This document shows, piece after piece, positions 1 to 12,019 of a stretch of 64,000 nt of DNA (position 1 is the first letter of the stretch; the number at the start of each line of letters is the position of its first letter). This DNA comes from Luidia sarsii (lineage: Eukaryota > Echinodermata > Asteroidea > Paxillosida > Luidiidae), in assembly GCA_949987565.1 (NCBI GenBank), contig OX465103.1:10491149-10555148 (forward strand), in the 5' to 3' direction. The notes under the pieces are model-generated. The model was given only the letters and a program-made list of their open reading frames with translations, did no database searches and was not told where the DNA came from. Made by a program: the position numbers and the translations under genes.

Positions 1-285
1 TACTTCATATTTGTCATATTTCATTGTTTTTATCACTCAAAGGATGCTTCTGTGATACTTTTATGCTGCATAATTAACCTTATTCAATTAATAATCACCT
101 AGGAGACGCCTTTTTGGCTGTGAAAGACTTTCTGTCCTTTTCAGTAACCTATAGTTAGTTAATATCTTTGATTGACGTAACAAAGCTGCCGCAATTCATT
201 TATTAATATTTCAGCAATCAAAATATGATAGAAAAATTGTATTGAAGTTATTGCGGGACAATAAGAGACGCAATTTAGGCTCTGA

Positions 286-447
286 AAGGCTCGCAGACCA
301 TTTCAGTAACCTATAGTAAGTTGATACCTTTGATTGACTTAACAAAGGTGCCGCAATTCATTTATTAATATTTCAGCAATCAAAATATGATAGAAAAATT
401 GTATTGAAGGTATTGCGGGACAATAAGAGACGCAATTTTGGCTCTGA
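286..447. repeat. 162-bp core repeat (first clean example)
   Basis: The phase mark 'aaggctcg' occurs at 286 and 448, and the degenerate first core has the corresponding 'aaagact' at about 124, so the period is exactly 162 bp. The last unit repeats this at 56721, 56883 and 57045. The core contains 'cagtaacctatag', 'ttgattgac', 'aggtgccgcaattc' and 'attgcgggacaataagag'. It is present 0 to 3 extra times per unit and accounts for all large unit-length differences. The length divides by three, so one minus-strand frame can run through a whole core. However, the common variant 'cttaac' (in place of 'cgtaac') puts a stop in that frame, so I do not regard it as coding. A core of about 160 bp in variable number is typical of pearl-like elements and is close to many satellite monomer lengths. 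Confidence 0.95.
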
Positions 448-1750
448 AAGGCTCGCAGACCATTACAGTAACCTATAGTAAGTTGATACCTTTGATTGAC
501 TTAACAAAGGTGCCGCAATTCATTTATTAATATTTCAGTTTTAAATATGGGGACAAGAATATGTATTTAAGGTGTTGCGAGACAATAGGAATCCATATTT
601 AATCACTTATGGTAATTAGGATACTTTTTAATGAGATTTTAAGTTGTCTTTAGTCATTTTTACTAAACAATCAACGGTCTTCACGGTTGTGCAATTACCG
701 GAGTAATTAGCACAATAAAAAATGAAAAATATGTAAAACAATGGAGAAAAAAAAATGGGGAAAAAAATTGCACATTCCGGATTCGAACCAGTGCTTTCTT
801 TCTACTGGTTCTACGCCGGTCCCCTAGACTGCGCAGAGTTGTCTTGAACTAAGCAAAAATAAGCGATTGATATGTTGTAATCGGGATACTATTTCTATTT
901 CTTATTGAATTGAAAGAAGTTCTTTGTTTCTGATCATTTTGATCGTATTAATTTTGATGCTTCAAATCATTTCAATCAATTCATTTAAAAAATTGAAATT
1001 TATTCCAATTTCAAAATGTAAATGAACTATTTTCCTACTAGTTTTCAACATGTCAGTATGCTCTGATGGACTGGTGTAGAACCAGTAAGTAGAATGCACG
1101 GGTTCGAGTCACGGAAGTTGCAATTTTTTTTCTCAATTTATTAATTTTTATTTACTTCATATTTGTCATATTTCATTGTTTTTATCACTCAAAGGATGCT
1201 TCTGTGATACTTTTATGCTGCATAATTAACCTTATTCAATTTATAATCACCTAGGAGACGCCTTTTTGGCTGTGAAAGACTCTCTGTCCTTTTCAGTAAC
1301 CTATAGTTAGTTAATATATTTGATTGACGTAACAAAGGTGCCGCAATTCATTTATTAATATTTCAGCAATCAAAATATGATAGAAAAATTGTATTGAAGG
1401 TATTGCGGGACAATAAGAGACGCAATTTTGGCTCTGAAAGGCTCGCAGACCATTACAGTAACCTATAGTAAGTTGATACCTTTGATTGACTTAACAAAGG
1501 TGCCGCAATTCATTTATTAATATTTCAGTTTTAAATATGGGGACAAGAATATGTATTTAAGGTGTTGCGGGACAATAGGAATCCATATTTAATCACTTAT
1601 GGTAATTAGGATACTTTTTAATGAGATTTTAAGTTGTCTTTAGTCATTTTTACTAAACAATCAACGGTCTTCACGGTTGTGCAATTACCGGAGTAATTAG
1701 CACAATAAAAAATGAAAAATATGTAAAACAATGGAGAAAAAAAAATGGGG

Positions 1751-1840
1751 AAAAAAATTGCACATTCCGGATTCGAACCAGTGCTTTCTTTCTACTGGTT
1801 CTACGCCGGTCCCCTAGACTGCGCAGAGTTGTCTTGAACT
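1751..1840 (-). ncRNA. tRNA-like Pol III module, leftward arm (representative)
   Basis: Read on the minus strand, this arm has an A-box-like TGCGCAGTCTAGG (1813-1825), then a perfect B box GGTTCGAATCC (1769-1779) about 33 bases further on, and then a run of seven T (complement of 1751-1757) that could end Pol III transcription. A T-arm with four of five pairs forms around the seven-base loop TTCGAAT. Upstream, ACCGG and CCAGT form an anticodon-like arm with a seven-base loop and one mismatch. There is no pairing acceptor stem and no clear D arm, so it is not a working tRNA gene. It is better read as a tRNA-derived promoter relic. The B box looks unchanged in every unit I read. Transcription is inferred, not shown. 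Confidence 0.45.
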
Positions 1841-2044
1841 AAGCAAAAATAAGCGATTGATATGTTGTAATCGGGATACTATTTCTATTTCTTATTGAAT
1901 TGAAAGAAGTTCTTTGTTTCTGATCATTTTGATCGTATTAATTTTGATGCTTCAAATCATTTCAATCAATTCATTTAAAAAATTGAAATTTATTCCAATT
2001 TCAAAATGTAAATGAACTATTTTCCTACTAGTTTTCAACATGTC

Positions 2045-2121
2045 AGTATGCTCTGATGGACTGGTGTAGAACCAGTAAGTAGAATGCACGGGTTCGAGTC
2101 ACGGAAGTTGCAATTTTTTTT
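2045..2121 (+). ncRNA. tRNA-like Pol III module, rightward arm (representative)
   Basis: This is the inverted partner of the leftward arm, roughly 80% identical over about 62 bp. It has a degenerate A-box-like TGCTCTGATGG (2049-2059), a fully paired anticodon-like arm ACTGG-TGTAGAA-CCAGT (2060-2076), a near-consensus B box GGTTCGAGTCA (2091-2101, last base off consensus) and a run of eight T (2114-2121). Base 33 of the anticodon-like loop is G rather than the near-universal T. The T stem has only three of five pairs and no acceptor stem is visible. Some units vary beside the B box: 'gtcaagg' near 47668, 48818 and 53261, and 'cacgaaag' near 4240 and 7690. In every unit it faces away from its partner. 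Confidence 0.4.
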
Positions 2122-3131
2122 CTCAATTTATTAATTTTTATTTACTTCATATTTGTCATATTTCATTGTTTTTATCACTCAAAGGATGCTTCTGTGATAC
2201 TTTTATGCTGCATAATTAACCTTATTCAATTTATAATCACCTAGGAGACGCCTTTTTGGCTGTGAAAGACTCTCTGTCCTTTTCAGTAACCTATAGTTAG
2301 TTAATATATTTGATTGACGTAACAAAGGTGCCGCAATTCATTTATTAATATTTCAGCAATCAAAATATGATAGAAAAATTGTATTGAAGGTATTGCGGGA
2401 CAATAAGAGACGCAATTTTGGCTCTGAAAGGCTCGCAGACCATTACAGTAACCTATAGTAAGTTGATACCTTTGATTGACTTAACAAAGGTGCCGCAATT
2501 CATTTATTAATATTTCAGTTTTAAATATGGGGACAAGAATATGTATTTAAGGTGTTGCGGGACAATAGGAATCCATATTTAATCACTTATGGTAATTAGG
2601 ATACTTTTTAATGAGATTTTAAGTTGTCTTTAGTCATTTTTACTAAACAATCAACGGTCTTCACGGTTGTGCAATTACCGGAGTAATTAGCACAATAAAA
2701 AATGAAAAATATGTAAAACAATGGAGAAAAAAAATGGGGAAAAAAATTGCACATTCCGGATTCGAACCAGTGCTTTCTTTCTACTGGTTCTACGCCGGTC
2801 CCCTAGACTGCGCAGAGTTGTCTTGAACTAAGCAAAAATAAGCGATTGATATGTTGTAATCGGGATACTATTTCTATTTCTTATTGAATTGAAAGAAGTT
2901 CTTTGTTTCTGATCATTTTGATCGTATTAATTTTGATGCTTCAAATCATTTCAATCAATTCATTTAAAAAATTGAAATTTATTCCAATTTCAAAATGTAA
3001 ATGAACTATTTTCCTACTAGTTTTCAACATGTCAGTATGCTCTGATGGACTGGTGTAGAACCAGTAAGTAGAATGCACGGGTTCGAGTCACGGCAGTTGC
3101 AATTTTTTTTTCAATTTATTAATTTTTATTT

Positions 3132-6100
3132 ACTTCATATTTGTCATATTTCATTGTTTTTATCACTCAAAGGATGCTTCTGTGATACTTTTATGCTGCA
3201 TAATTAACCTTATTCAATTTATAATCACCTAGGAGACGCCTTTTTGGCTGTGAAAGACTCTCTGTCCTTTTCAGTAACCTATAGTTAGTTAATATATTTG
3301 ATTGACGTAACAAAGCTGCCGCAATTCATTTATTAATATTTCAGCAATCAAAATATGATAGAAAAATTGTATTGAAGGTATTGCGGGACAATAAGAGACG
3401 CAATTTAGGCTCTGAAAGGCTCGCAGACCATTTCAGTAACCTATAGTAAGTTGATACCTTTGATTGACTTAACAAAGGTGCTGCAATTCATTTATTAATA
3501 TTTCAGCAATCAAAATATGATAGAAAAATTGTATTGAAGGTATTGCGGGACAATAAGAGACGCAATTTTGGCTCTGAAAGGCTCGCAGACCATTACAGTA
3601 ACCTATAGTAAGTTGATACCTTTGATTGACTTAACAAAGGTGCCGCAATTCATTTATTAATATTTCAGTTTTAAATATGGGGACAAGAATATGTATTTAA
3701 GGTGTTGCGGGACAATAGGAATCCATATTTAATCACTTATGGTAATTAGGATACTTTTTAATGAGATTTTAAGTTGTCTTTAGTCATTTTTACTAAACAA
3801 TCAACGGTCTTCACGGTTGTGCAATTACCGGAGTAATTAGCACAATAAAAAATGAAAAATATGTAAAACAATGGAGAAAAAAAAATGGGGAAAAAAATTG
3901 CACATTCCGGATTCGAACCAGTGCTTTCTTTCTACTGGTTCTACGCCGGTCCCCTAGACTGCGCAGAGTTGTCTTGAACTAAGCAAAAATAAGCGATTGA
4001 TATGTTGTAATCGGGATACTATTTCTATTTCTTATTGAATTGAAAGAAGTTCTTTGTTTCTGATCATTTTGATCGTATTAATTTTGATGCTTCAAATCAT
4101 TTCAATCAATTCATTTAAAAAATTGAAATTTATTCCAATTTCAAAATGTAAATGAACTATTTTCCTACTAGTTTTCAACATGTCAGTATGCTCTGATGGA
4201 CTGGTGTAGAACCAGTAAGTAGAATGCACGGGTTCGAGTCACGAAAGTTGCAATTTTTTTCTCAATTTATTAATTTTTATTTACTTCATATTTGTCATAT
4301 TTCATTGTTTTTATCACTCAAAGGATGCTTCTGTGATACTTTTATGCTGCATAATTAACCTTATTCAATTCATAATCACCTAGGAGACGCCTTTTTGGCT
4401 GTGAAAGACTTTCTGTCCTTTTCAGTAACCTATAGTTAGTTAATATCTTTGATTGACGTAACAAAGCTGCCGCAATTCATTTATTAATATTTCAGCAATC
4501 AAAATATGATAGAAAAATTGTATTGAAGTTATTGCGGGACAATAAGAGACGCAATTTAGGCTCTGAAAGGCTCGCAGACCATTTCAGTAACCTATAGTAA
4601 GTTGATACCTTTGATTGACTTAACAAAGGTGCCGCAATTCATTTATTAATATTTCAGCAATCAAAATATGATAGAAAAATTGTATTGAAGGTATTGCGGG
4701 ACAATAAGAGACGCAATTTTGGCTCTGAAAGGCTCGCAGACCATTACAGTAACCTATAGTAAGTTGATACCTTTGATTGACTTAACAAAGGTGCCGCAAT
4801 TCATTTATTAATATTTCAGTTTTAAATATGGGGACAAGAATATGTATTTAAGGTGTTGCGGGACAATAGGAATCCATATTTAATCACTTATGGTAATTAG
4901 GATACTTTTTAATGAGATTTTAAGTTGTCTTTAGTCATTTTTACTAAACAATCAACGGTCTTCACGGTTGTGCAATTACCGGAGTAATTAGCACAATAAA
5001 AAATGAAAAATATGTAAAACAATGGAGAAAAAAAAATGGGGAAAAAAATTGCACATTCCGGATTCGAACCAGTGCTTTCTTTCTACTGGTTCTACGCCGG
5101 TCCCCTAGACTGCGCAGAGTTGTCTTGAACTAAGCAAAAATAAGCGATTGATATGTTGTAATCGGGATACTATTTCTATTTCTTATTGAATTGAAAGAAG
5201 TTCTTTGTTTCTGATCATTTTGATCGGATTCATTTTGATGCTTCAAATCATTTCAATCAATTCATTTAAAAAATTGAAATTTATTCCAATTTCAAAATGT
5301 AAATGAACTATTTTCCTACTAGTTTTCAACATGTCAGTATGCTCTGATGGACTGGTGTAGAACCAGTAAGTAGAATGCACGGGTTCGAGTCACGGAAGTT
5401 GCAATTTTTTTTCTCAATTTATTAATTTTTATTTACTTCATATTTGTCATATTTCATTGTTTTTATCACTCAAAGGATGCTTCTGTGATACTTTTATGCT
5501 GCATAATTAACCTTATTCAATTAATAATCACCTAGGAGACGCCTTTTTGGCTGTGAAAGACTTTCTGTCCTTTTCAGTAACCTATAGTTAGTTAATATCT
5601 TTGATTGACGTAACAAAGCTGCCGCAATTCATTTATTAATATTTCAGCAATCAAAATATGATAGAAAAATTGTATTGAAGTTATTGCGGGACAATAAGAG
5701 ACGCAATTTAGGCTCTGAAAGGCTCGCAGACCATTTCAGTAACCTATAGTAAGTTGATACCTTTGATTGACTTAACAAAGGTGCCGCAATTCATTTATTA
5801 ATATTTCAGCAATCAAAATATGATAGAAAAATTGTATTGAAGGTATTGCGGGACAATAAGAGACGCAATTTTGGCTCTGAAAGGCTCGCAGACCATTACA
5901 GTAACCTATAGTAAGTTGATACCTTTGATTGACTTAACAAAGGTGCCGCAATTCATTTATTAATATTTCAGTTTTAAATATGGGGACAAGAATATGTATT
6001 TAAGGTGTTGCGAGACAATAGGAATCCATATTTAATCACTTATGGTAATTAGGATACTTTTTAATGAGATTTTAAGTTGTCTTTAGTCATTTTTACTAAA

Positions 6101-6585
6101 CAATCAACGGTCTTCACGGTTGTGCAATTACCGGAGTAATTAGCACAATAAAAAATGAAAAATATGTAAAACAATGGAGAAAAAAAAATGGGGAAAAAAA
6201 TTGCACATTCCGGATTCGAACCAGTGCTTTCTTTCTACTGGTTCTACGCCGGTCCCTTAGACTACGCAGAGTTGTCTTGAACTAAGCAAAAATAAGCGAT
6301 TGATATGTTGTAATCGGGATACTATTTCTATTTCTTATTGAATTGAAAGAAGTTCTTTGTTTCTGATCATTTTGATCGTATTCATTTTGATGCTTCAAAT
6401 CATTTCAATCAATTTATTTAAAAAATTGAAATTTATTCCAATTTCAAAATGTAAATGAACTATTTTCCTACTAGTTTTCAACATGTCAGTATGCTCTGAT
6501 GGACTGGTGTAGAACCAGTAAGTAGAATGCACGGGTTCGAGTCACGGCAGTTGCAATTTTTTTTTCAATTTATTAATTTTTATTT
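3132..6585. repeat. Array block II: higher-order trimer a-b-c, copy 1
   Basis: Three n=2 units start at 3132, 4283 and 5435. Unit a has 'ggtgctgcaattc' near 3477. Unit b starts its joint with 'cacgaaag' and has 'cggattcat' near 5225. Unit c has 'ttcaattaataatc'. All these markers return in the same order in the next 3455 bp. A private change near 6255-6264 ('cccttagactacgc') marks this copy. Confidence 0.9.
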
Positions 6586-9500
6586 ACTTCATATTTGTCA
6601 TATTTCATTGTTTTTATCACTCAAAGGATGCTTCTGTGATACTTTTATGCTGCATAATTAACCTTATTCAATTTATAATCACCTAGGAGACGCCTTTTTG
6701 GCTGTGAAAGACTCTCTGTCCTTTTCAGTAACCTATAGTTAGTTAATATATTTGATTGACGTAACAAAGCTGCCGCAATTCATTTATTAATATTTCAGCA
6801 ATCAAAATATGATAGAAAAATTGTATTGAAGGTATTGCGGGACAATAAGAGACGCAATTTAGGCTCTGAAAGGCTCGCAGACCATTTCAGTAACCTATAG
6901 TAAGTTGATACCTTTGATTGACTTAACAAAGGTGCTGCAATTCATTTATTAATATTTCAGCAATCAAAATATGATAGAAAAATTGTATTGAAGGTATTGC
7001 GGGACAATAAGAGACGCAATTTTGGCTCTGAAAGGCTCGCAGACCATTACAGTAACCTATAGTAAGTTGATACCTTTGATTGACTTAACAAAGGTGCCGC
7101 AATTCATTTATTAATATTTCAGTTTTAAATATGGGGACAAGAATATGTATTTAAGGTGTTGCGGGACAATAGGAATCCATATTTAATCACTTATGGTAAT
7201 TAGGATACTTTTTAATGAGATTTTAAGTTGTCTTTAGTCATTTTTACTAAACAATCAACGGTCTTCACGGTTGTGCAATTACCGGAGTAATTAGCACAAT
7301 AAAAAATGAAAAATATGTAAAACAATGGAGAAAAAAAAATGGGGAAAAAAATTGCACATTCCGGATTCGAACCAGTGCTTTCTTTCTACTGGTTCTACGC
7401 CGGTCCCCTAGACTGCGCAGAGTTGTCTTGAACTAAGCAAAAATAAGCGATTGATATGTTGTAATCGGGATACTATTTCTATTTCTTATTGAATTGAAAG
7501 AAGTTCTTTGTTTCTGATCATTTTGATCGTATTAATTTTGATGCTTCAAATCATTTCAATCAATTCATTTAAAAAATTGAAATTTATTCCAATTTCAAAA
7601 TGTAAATGAACTATTTTCCTACTAGTTTTCAACATGTCAGTATGCTCTGATGGACTGGTGTAGAACCAGTAAGTAGAATGCACGGGTTCGAGTCACGAAA
7701 GTTGCAATTTTTTTCTCAATTTATTAATTTTTATTTACTTCATATTTGTCATATTTCATTGTTTTTATCACTCAAAGGATGCTTCTGTGATACTTTTATG
7801 CTGCATAATTAACCTTATTCAATTCATAATCACCTAGGAGACGCCTTTTTGGCTGTGAAAGACTTTCTGTCCTTTTCAGTAACCTATAGTTAGTTAATAT
7901 CTTTGATTGACGTAACAAAGCTGCCGCAATTCATTTATTAATATTTCAGCAATCAAAATATGATAGAAAAATTGTATTGAAGTTATTGCGGGACAATAAG
8001 AGACGCAATTTAGGCTCTGAAAGGCTCGCAGACCATTTCAGTAACCTATAGTAAGTTGATACCTTTGATTGACTTAACAAAGGTGCCGCAATTCATTTAT
8101 TAATATTTCAGCAATCAAAATATGATAGAAAAATTGTATTGAAGGTATTGCGGGACAATAAGAGACGCAATTTTGGCTCTGAAAGGCTCGCAGACCATTA
8201 CAGTAACCTATAGTAAGTTGATACCTTTGATTGACTTAACAAAGGTGCCGCAATTCATTTATTAATATTTCAGTTTTAAATATGGGGACAAGAATATGTA
8301 TTTAAGGTGTTGCGGGACAATAGGAATCCATATTTAATCACTTATGGTAATTAGGATACTTTTTAATGAGATTTTAAGTTGTCTTTAGTCATTTTTACTA
8401 AACAATCAACGGTCTTCACGGTTGTGCAATTACCGGAGTAATTAGCACAATAAAAAATGAAAAATATGTAAAACAATGGAGAAAAAAAAATGGGGAAAAA
8501 AATTGCACATTCCGGATTCGAACCAGTGCTTTCTTTCTACTGGTTCTACGCCGGTCCCCTAGACTGCGCAGAGTTGTCTTGAACTAAGCAAAAATAAGCG
8601 ATTGATATGTTGTAATCGGGATACTATTTCTATTTCTTATTGAATTGAAAGAAGTTCTTTGTTTCTGATCATTTTGATCGGATTCATTTTGATGCTTCAA
8701 ATCATTTCAATCAATTCATTTAAAAAATTGAAATTTATTCCAATTTCAAAATGTAAATGAACTATTTTCCTACTAGTTTTCAACATGTCAGTATGCTCTG
8801 ATGGACTGGTGTAGAACCAGTAAGTAGAATGCACGGGTTCGAGTCACGGAAGTTGCAATTTTTTTTCTCAATTTATTAATTTTTATTTACTTCATATTTG
8901 TCATATTTCATTGTTTTTATCACTCAAAGGATGCTTCTGTGATACTTTTATGCTGCATAATTAACCTTATTCAATTAATAATCACCTAGGAGACGCCTTT
9001 TTGGCTGTGAAAGACTTTCTGTCCTTTTCAGTAACCTATAGTTAGTTAATATCTTTGATTGACGTAACAAAGCTGCCGCAATTCATTTATTAATATTTCA
9101 GCAATCAAAATATGATAGAAAAATTGTATTGAAGTTATTGCGGGACAATAAGAGACGCAATTTAGGCTCTGAAAGGCTCGCAGACCATTTCAGTAACCTA
9201 TAGTAAGTTGATACCTTTGATTGACTTAACAAAGGTGCCGCAATTCATTTATTAATATTTCAGCAATCAAAATATGATAGAAAAATTGTATTGAAGGTAT
9301 TGCGGGACAATAAGAGACGCAATTTTGGCTCTGAAAGGCTCGCAGACCATTACAGTAACCTATAGTAAGTTGATACCTTTGATTGACTTAACAAAGGTGC
9401 CGCAATTCATTTATTAATATTTCAGTTTTAAATATGGGGACAAGAATATGTATTTAAGGTGTTGCGAGACAATAGGAATCCATATTTAATCACTTATGGT

Positions 9501-10040
9501 AATTAGGATACTTTTTAATGAGATTTTAAGTTGTCTTTAGTCATTTTTACTAAACAATCAACGGTCTTCACGGTTGTGCAATTACCGGAGTAATTAGCAC
9601 AATAAAAAATGAAAAATATGTAAAACAATGGAGAAAAAAAAATGGGGAAAAAAATTGCACATTCCGGATTCGAACCAGTGCTTTCTTTCTACTGGTTCTA
9701 CGCCGGTCCCCTAGACTGCGCAGAGTTGTCTTGAACTAAGCAAAAATAAGCGATTGATATGTTGTAATCGGGATACTATTTCTATTTCTTATTGAATTGA
9801 AAGAAGTTCTTTGTTTCTGATCATTTTGATCGTATTAATTTTGATGCTTCAAATCATTTCAATCAATTCATTTAAAAAATTGAAATTTATTCCAATTTCA
9901 AAATGTAAATGAACTATTTTCCTACTAGTTTTCAACATGTCAGTATGCTCTGATGGACTGGTGTAGAACCAGTAAGTAGAATGCACGGGTTCGAGTCACG
10001 GAAGTTGCAATTTTTTTTCTCAATTTATTAATTTTTATTT
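6586..10040. repeat. Array block III: higher-order trimer a-b-c, copy 2
   Basis: Units start at 6586, 7737 and 8889 (1151, 1152 and 1152 bp, n=2). This repeats block II marker for marker, including the 'ggtgctgcaattc' change near 6931. It is an adjacent tandem duplication with a 3.45-kb period and very few differences, so it is recent relative to the divergence among unit types. Confidence 0.9.
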
Positions 10041-12019
10041 ACTTCATATTTGTCATATTTCATTGTTTTTATCACTCAAAGGATGCTTCTGTGATACTTT
10101 TATGCTGCATAATTAACCTTATTCAATTTATAATCACCTAGGAGACGCCTTTTTGGCTGTGAAAGACTCTCTGTCCTTTTCAGTAACCTATAGTTAGTTA
10201 ATATATTTGATTGACGTAACAAAGGTGCCGCAATTCATTTATTAATATTTCAGCAATCAAAATATGATAGAAAAATTGTATTGAAGGTATTGCGGGACAA
10301 TAAGAGACGCAATTTTGGCTCTGAAAGGCTCGCAGACCATTACAGTAACCTATAGTAAGTTGATACCTTTGATTGACTTAACAAAGGTGCCGCAATTCAT
10401 TTATTAATATTTCAGTTTTAAATATGGGGACAAGAATATGTATTTAAGGTGTTGCGGGACAATAGGAATCCATATTTAATCACTTATGGTAATTAGGATA
10501 CTTTTTAATGAGATTTTAAGTTGTCTTTAGTCATTTTTACTAAACAATCAACGGTCTTCACGGTTGTGCAATTACCGGAGTAATTAGCACAATAAAAAAT
10601 GAAAAATATGTAAAACAATGGAGAAAAAAAAATGGGGAAAAAAATTGCACATTCCGGATTCGAACCAGTGCTTTCTTTCTACTGGTTCTACGCCGGTCCC
10701 CTAGACTGCGCAGAGTTGTCTTGAACTAAGCAAAAATAAGCGATTGATATGTTGTAATCGGGATACTATTTCTATTTCTTATTGAATTGAAAGAAGTTCT
10801 TTGTTTCTGATCATTTTGATCGTATTAATTTTGATGCTTCAAATCATTTCAATCAATTCATTTAAAAAATTGAAATTTATTCCAATTTCAAAATGTAAAT
10901 GAACTATTTTCCTACTAGTTTTCAACATGTCAGTATGCTCTGATGGACTGGTGTAGAACCAGTAAGTAGAATGCACGGGTTCGAGTCACGGAAGTTGCAA
11001 TTTTTTTTCTCAATTTATTAATTTTTATTTACTTCATATTTGTCATATTTCATTGTTTTTATCACTCAAAGGATGCTTCTGTGATACTTTTATGCTGCAT
11101 AATTAACCTTATTCAATTTATAATCACCTAGGAGACGCCTTTTTGGCTGTGAAAGACTCTCTGTCCTTTCCAGTAACCTATAGTTAGTTAATATATTTGA
11201 TTGACGTAACAAAGGTGCCGCAATTCATTTATTAATATTTCAGCAATCAAAATATGATAGAAAAATTGTATTGAAGGTATTGCGGGACAATAAGAGACGC
11301 AATTTTGGCTCTGAAAGGCTCGCAGACCATTACAGTAACCTATAGTAAGTTGATACCTTTGATTGACTTAACAAAGGTGCCGCAATTCATTTATTAATAT
11401 TTCAGTTTTAAATATGGGGACAAGAATATGTATTTAAGGTGTTGCGGGACAATAGGAATCCATATTTAATCACTTATGGTAATTAGGATACTTTTTAATG
11501 AGATTTTAAGTTGTCTTTAGTCATTTTTACTAAACAATCAACGGTCTTCACGGTTGTGCAATTACCGGAGTAATTAGCACAATAAAAAATGAAAAATATG
11601 TAAAACAATGGAGAAAAAAAATGGGGAAAAAAATTGCACATTCCGGATTCGAACCAGTGCTTTCTTTCTACTGGTTCTACGCCGGTCCCCTAGACTGCGC
11701 AGAGTTGTCTTGAACTAAGCAAAAATAAGCGATTGATATGTTGTAATCGGGATACTATTTCTATTTCTTATTGAATTGAAAGAAGTTCTTTGTTTCTGAT
11801 CATTTTGATCGTATTAATTTTGATGCTTCAAATCATTTCAATCAATTCATTTAAAAAATTGAAATTTATTCCAATTTCAAAATGTAAATGAACTATTTTC
11901 CTACTAGTTTTCAACATGTCAGTATGCTCTGATGGACTGGTGTAGAACCAGTAAGTAGAATGCACGGGTTCGAGTCACGGAAGTTGCAATTTTTTTTCTC
12001 AATTTATTAATTTTTATTT
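10041..12019. repeat. Array block IV: units d, d' (second copy)
   Basis: Units start at 10041 (990 bp) and 11031 (989 bp), both n=1. Together with the preceding type c unit at 8889 they repeat the c-d-d' order of block I. A private base change is visible near 11170, where 'ctttccag' replaces 'cttttcag'. Confidence 0.87.

Larger units (their letters stand above)
1751..2121. repeat. Imperfect palindrome joining the two tRNA-like arms
   Basis: The arms 1751-1812 and about 2059-2121 are inverted copies that begin and end with 'aaaaaaattgca' and its complement. They are separated by about 250 bp of AT-rich sequence. The spacer holds its own hairpin, TTGAAATT-TATTCC-AATTTCAA (the copy in the first unit is at 993-1014). 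Similarity may continue outside the T-runs ('gag' plus a run of A on both sides). The structure resembles the terminal inverted repeats of a MITE inserted in the unit, but I see no clear target-site duplication, so the insertion idea is open. A read-through transcript would fold into a stem of about 60 bp. Confidence 0.8.
1154..2143. repeat. Representative array unit (n=1 core), anatomy
   Basis: This 990-bp unit shows the general plan. Bases 1154 to about 1233 are the L segment, ending in the motif gcataattaacct. Next comes a degenerate first core that begins near 'ggagacgcc' and includes 'cagtaacctatag'. One complete 162-bp core follows, and a partial core leads into the right segment beginning 'ttttaaatatgg'. 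A palindrome occupies 1751-2121, then an AT-rich joint runs to the next L. The minus-strand B box lies at unit offset 615 and the plus-strand B box at offset 937; in n=2 units these offsets are 777 and 1099. The unit has no open frame of note and is non-coding. Confidence 0.93.
1..3131. repeat. Array block I: units c, d, d'
   Basis: Units start at 2 (1152 bp, n=2), 1154 (990 bp, n=1) and 2144 (988 bp, n=1). The first carries the diagnostic 'ttcaattaataatc' and 'ttgcgagac' variants (type c). The third has one A fewer in the A-run before 'tgggg' (type d'). The same c-d-d' order recurs at 8889-12019 with the same 3131-bp span, so the two are a duplicated trimer separated by blocks II and III. 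Confidence 0.88.

Noticed and set aside
370..430. CENP-B box in the core ('attgcgggaca' region)
   Set aside because: The CGGG half is present, but the spacing to the required A and TTCG is wrong. There is no basis for calling the array centromeric from this motif.
1751..2121. Functional tRNA genes in the array
   Set aside because: There is no pairing acceptor stem, no clear D arm, and base 33 of the anticodon-like loop is G. Only promoter-like boxes and two arms remain.
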